This document shows positions 58,149 to 64,000 of a stretch of DNA of 64,000 bases, piece after piece; positions within the stretch are counted from its first letter, which is position 1; every line of letters begins with the position of its first letter. The notes under the pieces were generated by a model that was not told the DNA's origin, made no database searches, and saw nothing but the letters and a program-made list of their open reading frames with translations. Made by a program: the position numbers and the translations under genes. The stretch is from Micromonospora sp. NBC_00389. GTDB taxonomy: Bacteria; Actinomycetota; Actinomycetes; Mycobacteriales; Micromonosporaceae. The stretch spans positions 5,270,001-5,334,000 of the forward strand of contig NZ_CP107947.1 of the NCBI RefSeq assembly GCF_036059255.1, written 5' to 3'.

Positions 58149-59684
58149 CTACGACACCGTCCAGAGCAGGTGGTTGACGGCCAGCGCGGTGGCCGCCTGC
58201 CCGGCCAGCCACCAGCGCCGCGAGCCGGCCGGCAGACGGGCGGTGGCCACCAGCAGCCAGACGACGAACGGCAGCCAGATCCGCTCCACCTCGGCCTTGC
58301 TCAGCCCGGACAAGTCCGCGCCGAGCACCGCTACCAGGGCGGCCAGCGGCAGCAGGACGGTCGGCCCGACCGCGCGTACCGCCGCTGCCGCCGGCCTGGT
58401 CACGCGGCCGGCGGCCCGCCACCCGCTCGCCGCCGCGCTCGGACCGAAGCGTGGGCCGCCCGGTGCCGGCCCGGCCGGCGGCGTGGGGGCGCGGGCCGGC
58501 AGCGCCCCGCGCTGCGCAGCTCGCCCGGCGAGGCGGCCACGAGCCGGTAGCCCGCGCCGCCACCACTCCGATCGGCCGGCCAGCAGCACCCGCCGCAGCG
58601 CCGGCCCGAGCACCGGCCCGGCGCTGAGCAGCAGGGCGGCCAGGTTGGCCCACACCCAGTAGCCGTACGGGCGGTCGGCGGCCCAGCCCTGGTAGTACCG
58701 CTCGACCACCAACCGGTACCCGTCCCACCAGTGGAAACCCGCCGCCATGAAGACCGCCGTCACGGCCACCACCCCGGCGCAGGCGGCGAGCAGCGCACCC
58801 CTCCGGTGCGTCCACCGCAGCGCCAGCACGGCAAGCGCGAGCACCCCGACCAGCAGAAACCCGTACGACAGGTGCAGTGCGAAGCCGAGCACCGCGCCGC
58901 CGGCCGCTGCGGCGGCCCGGCCACCCACCGCCAGCAGGGCCAGGCCAGCCGCGACCACGGCGGCGAAGATGCCGTCGGCGGAGGCGCCCACCCAGACCGC
59001 GCCCGGCAGCAGCACCAGGAACGGGAGCACCGCGCGGGCCGCGTCGGCCGCGCCGAGCGCCCGCAGAGTCACTGGCACCGACACCGCCACCGTGGCCCCG
59101 ACCAGCACGCAGGCCAGCGCGGCGGCGGTACCCCCGCCCAGGCCGACCCGGTCCAGCCAGACGAAGATCAGCAGTGCGCCCGGGGGATGCCCGGCGGTGT
59201 GGGTGGACCAGGCGTCCGGCTGGAAGTCCAGGATGCGGCCGGTGAACCCGGCCAGCATCGCCGGGATGTCGGTGACTCGGGGAACCTCGTGCAGGTACTC
59301 GGCCTGCGGGGTGAGCCGCCCGGCCAGCCCCGCCGACCAGCCGTCCACCAGGGCCAACGACAGCGTCCAGGCCACCGCCGCCAACCACGCAGCGACCAGC
59401 AGGACACCCCACCGGGCGGTGCGGGCCCACCGTGCGCCCCAGCCCACCACCGCGACCGCGACCAGCAACGCGGCCGGGCTGCCCCAGCCCACATGCGGCC
59501 GCCAGGTCGCGTACAGCGGAGCGGCGTCGGCGTACAGCCCGGCACCGCGCGCGTTGAGCAGCGCCCCCACCAGCACGGCCACCGCGAGCAGCGCCGCCTC
59601 CACGCCCAGCACCAGCAGGTCCCCCCGAGAGCGGCGGGTCGTGGCCCGTCCGGGGGCGGTGGCGGGAACGGCGGTCGAGGTCAT
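58149..59684 (-). CDS. Polytopic membrane glycosyltransferase-like protein (GT-C type)
   Basis: 511 residues with about eleven transmembrane helices. The large loop after the third helix contains EYLHEVPRVTDIPAMLAGFTGRILDFQPDAWSTHTAGHPPGALLIF; such a loop with acidic and His residues resembles GT-C or mannosyltransferase-type enzymes that use polyprenyl-phosphate sugars. A cytoplasmic Arg/Pro/Ala-rich insert (about 400-440) is low complexity. It probably transfers a sugar outside the cell, using a donor made by the GT2 enzyme encoded divergently. The specific family is not certain. Confidence 0.7.
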   Translation of the reverse strand: MTSTAVPATAPGRATTRRSRGDLLVLGVEAALLAVAVLVGALLNARGAGLYADAAPLYATWRPHVGWGSPAALLVAVAVVGWGARWARTARWGVLLVAAWLAAVAWTLSLALVDGWSAGLAGRLTPQAEYLHEVPRVTDIPAMLAGFTGRILDFQPDAWSTHTAGHPPGALLIFVWLDRVGLGGGTAAALACVLVGATVAVSVPVTLRALGAADAARAVLPFLVLLPGAVWVGASADGIFAAVVAAGLALLAVGGRAAAAAGGAVLGFALHLSYGFLLVGVLALAVLALRWTHRRGALLAACAGVVAVTAVFMAAGFHWWDGYRLVVERYYQGWAADRPYGYWVWANLAALLLSAGPVLGPALRRVLLAGRSEWWRRGLPARGRLAGRAAQRGALPARAPTPPAGPAPGGPRFGPSAAASGWRAAGRVTRPAAAAVRAVGPTVLLPLAALVAVLGADLSGLSKAEVERIWLPFVVWLLVATARLPAGSRRWWLAGQAATALAVNHLLWTVS

Positions 59685-59767
59685 GACCACCGGACGGTAC
59701 GGCGACAGCCCGCCCTCCCGGGGCGGAACCGCCGGCACGTCACCGGACGGTAAGAAATGCCCTGGTG

Positions 59768-59822
59768 GTAAGGGTTCGGTAAGCACATTCCGGCCTCCGC
59801 CGGCCGGGTCCCGTCCTAGCGT
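59768..59822 (+). promoter_or_regulatory. Response-regulator-type site and -10 box of the GT2 operon
   Basis: GTAAG at 59768-59772 and 59779-59783 (11-bp period) is followed after exactly 33 nt by TAGCGT (59817-59822). A start about 7 nt later falls on ATG 59830, so the mRNA is probably leaderless. A third GTAAG lies at 59750-59754. Confidence 0.7.
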
Positions 59823-59829
59823 CGGCGGT

Positions 59830-60504
59830 ATGCCGACTCAGATCGACGTGGTGCTGCCCTGCCTGGACGAGGCGGCCGCCCTGCCCGGCGTGCTCACCGC
59901 CCTGCCACCCGGCTACCGGGCCATCGTGGTGGACAACGGCTCCCGCGACGGCTCGCCCGAGGTGGCCGCCCGGCACGGCGCCCGGGTGGTCCACGAGCCC
60001 CGCCGTGGCTACGGCGCGGCGGTGCACGCCGGCCTGGAAGCCGCCGACGGTGAGCTGATCTGCGTCCTCGACGCCGACGGCTCCTTCGACCCGGCCGAGC
60101 TGCCGGCCCTGGTCGCCCCGGTGGCGGCCGGCACGGCTGATCTCAGCGTTGGCCGGCGTCGACCGGTCGGGGCCGGGGTCTGGCCGTGGCACGCCCGCGC
60201 CGGTACGGCTCTGGTCGCCGCGCTGCTGCGGCGGCGGGGCGTACCCCTGCGGGACCTCAGCCCGATCCGGGTGGCCCGCCGCGACGAGCTGCTCGCCCTC
60301 GGCGTCGCCGACCGGGCCTTCGGCTACCCCCTCGAACTGCTGATCCGGGCCGCCGCCGCCGGCTGGCGGATCCACGAGCTGGACGTGACGTACGCGCCCC
60401 GGGCCGCCGGCACCCGATCCAAGGTGTCCGGCTCGGTCCGGGGCACCCTGCGCGCCACCCGCGACTTCGCCGGCGTGCTGCGCACCGTGGACGGCCCCCG
60501 GTGA
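59830..60504 (+). CDS. GT2-family glycosyltransferase
   Basis: 224 residues with a GT-A fold. VVLPCLDEAAALPGVLTAL opens it, VVDNGSRDGSPEV binds the nucleotide, CVLDADGSFDPAEL gives the DxD-type acid pair, and a final YAPRAAGTRSKVSG resembles polyprenyl-phosphate sugar synthases. It lacks membrane helices. It likely makes or transfers a sugar for the nearby membrane glycosyltransferase. Its start is fixed by the leaderless promoter at 59768-59822. It overlaps the DUF2064 gene by GTGA, then a methyltransferase follows, making a three-gene operon. Confidence 0.88.
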   Translation: MPTQIDVVLPCLDEAAALPGVLTALPPGYRAIVVDNGSRDGSPEVAARHGARVVHEPRRGYGAAVHAGLEAADGELICVLDADGSFDPAELPALVAPVAAGTADLSVGRRRPVGAGVWPWHARAGTALVAALLRRRGVPLRDLSPIRVARRDELLALGVADRAFGYPLELLIRAAAAGWRIHELDVTYAPRAAGTRSKVSGSVRGTLRATRDFAGVLRTVDGPR

Positions 60505-61181
60505 CCGTCCTGCTGGTGGTCGCCAAGGCGCCGGTGCCCGGGGCGGTGAAGACCAGGCTCTGCCCGCCGGCCACCGCGCAACAGGCGGCCCAGATCGCCG
60601 CCGCCGCGCTGCGCGACACCCTCGACGCCGTTCGCGCCACGCCGGGGGTGACCCCGGTGCTGGCCTCTACGGGCCGGCTGACGGAGGCGGAGGACACGGC
60701 CGAGCTGACCGCCGCCCTGACCGGCTGGCCGGTGCTGGACCAGCGGGGCACCGGGCTCGGCGACCGGCTCGCCAACGCGTACGCCGAGGTGGCGGCGGCG
60801 TACCCGGGCCGGCCCGTACTCCAGATCGGGATGGACACCCCGCAGCTGACCCCGGCCCGGCTGGCCGCCGCGGTACGCCGGCTGCGGGCCGCCGACGCGG
60901 TTCTCGGCCGGGCACGCGACGGCGGCTGGTGGTCGCTGGGGCTGCGCGACCCCCGGCACGCGGACGTGCTGCGCGGGGTGCCGATGTCGACGCCCGACAC
61001 CGGCCACGACACCTGGGCGGCGCTGACCGGGCGAGGGCTGCGGACCGTGCCGCTGCCGGTCCTGCGCGACGTCGACGAGTGGGCCGACGCGCTGGCGGTG
61101 GCGGCAGAGGTGCCGGACGGCCGGTTCGCCCGGGAGGTCGCCGCGGTCCAGCTCGCGTTGGTGCCGGGGGACCGGCGATGA
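60501..61181 (+). CDS. DUF2064 (TIGR04282-type) glycosyltransferase-like protein
   Basis: 226 residues with a nucleotidyl/glycosyltransferase-like GT-A core: LLVVAKAPVPGAVKTRLCPP, GTGLGDRLANAYAEV, LQIGMDTPQLTPARL and ADAVLGRARDGGWWSLGLR. The MDTPQL Asp is the metal-binding acid of the family. Homologues are named arsenosugar glycosyltransferases by association, which I do not claim here. It is coupled to the GT2 gene by GTGA and to the methyltransferase by ATGA overlap, so all three act in one process. Confidence 0.88.
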   Translation: MTVLLVVAKAPVPGAVKTRLCPPATAQQAAQIAAAALRDTLDAVRATPGVTPVLASTGRLTEAEDTAELTAALTGWPVLDQRGTGLGDRLANAYAEVAAAYPGRPVLQIGMDTPQLTPARLAAAVRRLRAADAVLGRARDGGWWSLGLRDPRHADVLRGVPMSTPDTGHDTWAALTGRGLRTVPLPVLRDVDEWADALAVAAEVPDGRFAREVAAVQLALVPGDRR

Positions 61182-61933
61182 ACCCGGTCGACACGGCAGT
61201 CGACGTCCCGCCCAAGGCGGCACCGCCCCGCCCCGCCGGGTGCGACGGCTCGCCGGGCTGTGACGCCGGGCCCGACGGCTTCGCCGCCGCGTTGGGCGAC
61301 CGAGCGGCGGGCGGTCGGTGGTTGGTGCACGGCGACGGGGTGCGCAGCCGGCTTCCGGTGCGACGCTGGCACGGCCCGGCCGAGCCGGCCGTGACCGCGG
61401 TAGTGGCCCGGTGCGTCGGGCCGACGCTGGATCTCGGCTGTGGGCCGGGCCGGCTCACCGTGGCGCTGGCCCGGGCCGGGCTGACGGCCGTCGGCGTGGA
61501 CGTCTCGGCGCACGCGGTGCGGTTGACCCGAGCCCGGGGCGCCGTCGCCCTGCGCCGCAACCTGTTCGACCCGCTACCCAGCGAGGGCCGGTGGGCACAC
61601 GCGGTGCTGATCGATGGCAACATCGGCATCGGCGGAGACCCGGTCGCGCTGCTGCACCGGTGCCGGACGCTGCTCGGGCCCGACGGCACCGTGCTGGTGG
61701 AGCTGGAGCCCCCCGGCGCTGGGTTCTGGCAGGGACACGCCCGGGTGGCCGCCACCTATCCGGCCGGCCGGCTCCGGCTCGGCCCACCGTTCCGCTGGGC
61801 GCGGCTCGACGCGCACGTCGTCCACCAGGTCGCCGGGGCCGCCGGGCTGGCCGTGCGGGAGCTTTTCCCCCGGGGCCGGCGCTGGTTCGGTGAGCTGACC
61901 GCCGTCCACCCGCGCGTCTCCGACCGCACCTGA
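61178..61933 (+). CDS. Class I SAM-dependent methyltransferase
   Basis: 251 residues. A Pro/Cys-rich N-terminal region (1-35) precedes the fold: TLDLGCGPGRLTVALARAGL is the SAM loop (about 83-102), VGVDVSAHAV the acidic motif and DGNIGIGGDPVALLHRC the later strand-helix. It probably methylates a sugar or glycolipid intermediate made by the two upstream enzymes, with which it overlaps by ATGA. It converges on the histidine kinase gene with a 27-bp gap. Confidence 0.88.
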   Translation: MNPVDTAVDVPPKAAPPRPAGCDGSPGCDAGPDGFAAALGDRAAGGRWLVHGDGVRSRLPVRRWHGPAEPAVTAVVARCVGPTLDLGCGPGRLTVALARAGLTAVGVDVSAHAVRLTRARGAVALRRNLFDPLPSEGRWAHAVLIDGNIGIGGDPVALLHRCRTLLGPDGTVLVELEPPGAGFWQGHARVAATYPAGRLRLGPPFRWARLDAHVVHQVAGAAGLAVRELFPRGRRWFGELTAVHPRVSDRT

Positions 61934-61960
61934 CCGTACGGGCCGGCCGCTCGACACAGG

Positions 61961-62974
61961 TCACGCCGCCGGTAGGCGGACCACGAAGCGGCAGCCGCCG
62001 ACGACATTCTGCACGTCCACCCGACCGCCGTGCGCCTCGACCAACCCTCGGACGATCGCCAACCCCAGCCCGCCCGAGCCCTCCCCGCCCGACCGGGGCG
62101 TACGGGCCGGCTCACCCCGGAACGCCACGTCGAACAGTCGGGGCAGGTCGTCCTCCGGGATGCCGCCGCAGGTGTCGGCGACCGCCAGCCAGGCGGCGTC
62201 GCGTTCGCACCCGGCGGCCACCCGGACGGTGCCGTCGCTCGGCGTGTAGCGCACCGCGTTGAGCAGCAGGTTGCCCACCACCCGGGCCAACTCGGGCTCG
62301 CTCGCCAGCACGGTGGGCCAGCCCGACTCGGCGGCCACCAGTCTGATCCGGCGGGCCTCGGCCAGCGGTGCGGCGCCGGCCAGCGCATCGGAGACCACCT
62401 CGCCGAGCGGCACCGCCGACAGCGAGAGCCGCAGCGCCCCGGCGTTGATCCGGGACAGCTCGAACAGGTCGTCCACCAGGCGAGTCATCCGATCGGTCTG
62501 CGCGCGGATCCGCCCGTGGTACTCGGCAACCGTCGCCGGGTCGTCGACCACCCGGTCCTCCAACGCCTCCGCCATCGCCCGCAGCCCGGCCAGCGGCGTC
62601 CGCAGGTCGTGCGACACCCAGGCGACGAGGTCCCGGCGACCCTTCTCGACCCGACGCTCCCGCTCCCGGGCCTGGTCCGCCCAGACCGCGGCCACGGCCA
62701 ACCGACGCCCGAAATGCCAGCCGACGGCGAGGCTCACCACCGCCGCAGCGGCAACGGTGAGCAGCACGACCTGGAGGTCGTGCGGGGACAGGAACATCGC
62801 CTGGGCGACCACCACCACTCCGGCCACCACGGCGGCCACGGTGACGGTGAGCAGGACGCACACGTGCACGGTGATCGACCGGTCGCGCAGCAGCCGCAGG
62901 GTCAGCGCGCCGACCAGGCCGACCCCGAGTGCTGCGGCGAGCGCGGCGCCGAAGATCAGCGCCAGGTCACGCAT
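61961..62974 (-). CDS. Sensor histidine kinase
   Basis: 337 residues. Three hydrophobic helices (about 4-24, 36-58 and 68-88) with almost no external domain suggest an intramembrane-sensing kinase. The dimerisation helix carries AWVSHDLRTPLAG with phospho-accepting His122, then the N-box (VVGNLLLNAVRYTP), G1 (VADTCGGIP) and G2 (GGLGLAIVRGLVEAHGG). It overlaps the response-regulator gene by 8 bp, so they form one system. The signal may be a membrane or redox event, consistent with its likely target genes. Confidence 0.93.
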   Translation of the reverse strand: MRDLALIFGAALAAALGVGLVGALTLRLLRDRSITVHVCVLLTVTVAAVVAGVVVVAQAMFLSPHDLQVVLLTVAAAAVVSLAVGWHFGRRLAVAAVWADQARERERRVEKGRRDLVAWVSHDLRTPLAGLRAMAEALEDRVVDDPATVAEYHGRIRAQTDRMTRLVDDLFELSRINAGALRLSLSAVPLGEVVSDALAGAAPLAEARRIRLVAAESGWPTVLASEPELARVVGNLLLNAVRYTPSDGTVRVAAGCERDAAWLAVADTCGGIPEDDLPRLFDVAFRGEPARTPRSGGEGSGGLGLAIVRGLVEAHGGRVDVQNVVGGCRFVVRLPAA

Positions 62975-63659
62975 CGGTCGGCTCGTACCGGTAGCCGACG
63001 CCCCAGACCGTGACGATCCGCCGGGGCTCGGCCGGGTCGTCCTCGATCTTCTCCCGCAACCGCCGCACGTGGACGGTCACGGTCGACTGGTCGCCGAAGT
63101 TCCAGCCCCACACCCGCTCCAGCAGCTCCGTTCGGCGGAACGCCCGTGCCGGGTGCCGCATCAGGTGTGCCAGCAGGTCGAACTCGCGCAGCGTCAGGGC
63201 CAGCTCGCGGCCGTGCAGGCGGGCGACCCGAGGCCCGGTGGCCACCTCCAGGCCCGCGTCGACCAGCGGCTCGGCCGCCGGCCCAGCCGGCTCCCCGGCC
63301 CGGCGCAGCACCGAACCGACGCGCAGCACCAACTCGCGTGGGGAGAACGGTTTGCCCAGGTAGTCGTCGGCGCCCAGTTGCAGGCCGAGCACCCGGTCCG
63401 CCTCGTCGCCGCGCGCGGTCAGCATGATGATCGGTACGCCGTCCGGCCGCTCCCGCAGCCGCCGGCACACCTGTAACCCGTCCAGCCCGGGCAGCATCAG
63501 GTCCAGTACCACCAGGTGTGGCGCCCGGTCCTGCACGGCGTCCAGGGCGGCCAGCCCGTCCCCGACGTGGCTCACGTCGTAGCCGGCGTGCTCCAGGTAG
63601 CGGCAGACCACGTCGCTGACGGTCCGGTCGTCGTCGACCACGAGCACCCGCTGCGCCAC
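62967..63659 (-). CDS. OmpR-family response regulator
   Basis: 230 residues. The receiver domain has acidic Asp10-Asp11, phospho-Asp53 in VLDLMLPG, Thr81 and Lys103 in GKPF. The C-terminal winged helix (about 130-225) ends VTVHVRRLREKIEDDP and VWGVGYRYE. OmpR-type proteins bind tandem half-sites one helical turn apart. The GTAAG pairs before this gene, the GT2 operon and the oxidoreductase operon fit that rule. GTG 63659 has GGAGG 6 nt upstream. Confidence 0.95.
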   Translation of the reverse strand: MAQRVLVVDDDRTVSDVVCRYLEHAGYDVSHVGDGLAALDAVQDRAPHLVVLDLMLPGLDGLQVCRRLRERPDGVPIIMLTARGDEADRVLGLQLGADDYLGKPFSPRELVLRVGSVLRRAGEPAGPAAEPLVDAGLEVATGPRVARLHGRELALTLREFDLLAHLMRHPARAFRRTELLERVWGWNFGDQSTVTVHVRRLREKIEDDPAEPRRIVTVWGVGYRYEPTDA

Positions 63660-63676
63660 CGGCCACCTCCCCGGCC

Positions 63677-63731
63677 AGCCTAGCCAGCACCGCTGCGGTC
63701 GACGATTCCGCAGATCTTGCGATCCTCTTAC
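63677..63731 (-). promoter_or_regulatory. Response-regulator-type site and -10 box of the two-component system
   Basis: On the minus strand GTAAG (63731-63727) and GCAAG (63720-63716) are 11 bp apart and are followed after exactly 33 nt by TAGGCT (63682-63677). This implies autoregulation. Confidence 0.7.
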
Positions 63732-63823
63732 GTCCGGCCGGCCTTCCCGTCCGGAGCAGGCCCCAGCGGCAAGCTGCTGATTATCCTGTCGACGGGGGTG
63801 CTGCGCCGCGACAGAATTGCCGG

Positions 63824-64000
63824 ATGCCCGTACCGGCCCTGACCCTCCTGCGCTGGCAGTTCGACCTGACGTGGTCGCTGTTCGAATACCACCTTGAGCG
63901 ACTCGAACCCGCGGACTTCCTCTGGGAGCCGGCCACGGACTGTTGGTCCGTACGGCGTAGCTCTGACGGCAGTTGGACCCCCGACTGGGCAGACACCGAA
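63824..64000 (+). CDS. DinB-like protein, 3' truncated
   Basis: The first 59 residues are present and the frame is open to the window end. The opening LTLLRWQFDLTWSLFEYHLERLEPADFLWEPATDCWSVR is the first helix and following segment of DinB/YfiT-like four-helix proteins, many of which are thiol-dependent enzymes in actinobacteria. His in EYHLERL is the likely first metal ligand. Starts at ATG 63824, divergent from the two-component system. The rest lies outside the window. Confidence 0.75.
   Translation, partial: MPVPALTLLRWQFDLTWSLFEYHLERLEPADFLWEPATDCWSVRRSSDGSWTPDWADTE

Noticed and set aside
59679..59688. GGTCATGACC palindrome at the start of the membrane glycosyltransferase gene
   Set aside because: Ten-bp palindromes are frequent by chance in this composition and this one has no repeat or partner.
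60501..61181. Arsenosugar biosynthesis role for the DUF2064 gene
   Set aside because: The family name comes from other gene neighbourhoods. No arsenic methyltransferase (ArsM) or radical SAM partner is present here.

Overview
The window is very GC-rich throughout, with GTG/TTG starts, dense coding on both strands and many 4-8 bp start/stop overlaps. It carries markers of mycothiol-using, antibiotic-type actinobacteria: a mycothiol-dependent maleylpyruvate isomerase-like enzyme, a SARP regulator, an XRE-DUF5753/DUF397 pair and ESX (type VII) substrates. Gene content and style fit Micromonosporaceae, most likely Micromonospora; this is a judgement from family content, not a database match. It reads as ordinary chromosome. 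I saw no tRNA, rRNA, CRISPR array, transposase or phage genes.

Layout. 0-11.6 kb: a truncated SGNH hydrolase, small enzymes, an XRE/DUF397/GNAT overlap operon with a divergent two-gene unit, then a large SARP regulator flanked by two genes whose promoters carry the same triple repeat. 11.8-26.3 kb: secreted carbohydrate-active proteins (beta-helix, GH99/GH71-like with discoidin domains, LamG, PQQ-type sugar dehydrogenase) with a LacI regulator and palindromic operators. Between them lies a sulfate-exporter-type gene preceded by a palindrome, a leader peptide and a 48-residue membrane protein. 26.4-29.9 kb: MOSC protein, then a fully overlapped ESX toxin/immunity operon. 29.9-38.4 kb: SnoaL-like proteins, an anti-sigma kinase with a damaged antagonist gene, a secreted sorbosone-type dehydrogenase, a CopC/cupredoxin/membrane-protein locus and a nucleotidyltransferase. 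38.5-46.2 kb: flavoprotein disulfide reductase, long DivIVA-like coiled coil, thioredoxin reductase-methyltransferase fusion with divergent XRE-cupin regulator, and an aldo/keto reductase with divergent HxlR regulator.

46.2-54.8 kb: the most interesting biosynthetic locus. GTP cyclohydrolase II and a RibD-type reductase sit with a PTPS-like protein that has lost its catalytic residues, an MDR dehydrogenase lacking zinc ligands, a GT4 glycosyltransferase, a methyltransferase and a flippase-like membrane protein. A CDP-alcohol phosphatidyltransferase and a membrane sulfatase/phosphotransferase diverge from them. I infer a GTP-derived pyrimidine or pterin-like moiety that is glycosylated and linked to membrane lipid chemistry.

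54.8-63.7 kb: a molybdopterin oxidoreductase fused to a cytochrome b-like domain, an epimerase, a GT-C type membrane protein, a GT2/DUF2064/methyltransferase operon and a two-component system. Three promoters (oxidoreductase, GT2 operon, two-component system) share GTAAG-type half-sites at 11-bp period, 33-34 nt upstream of a TAG(C/G)(C/G)T -10 box. This suggests one regulon run by the local response regulator. The window ends inside a DinB-like gene.
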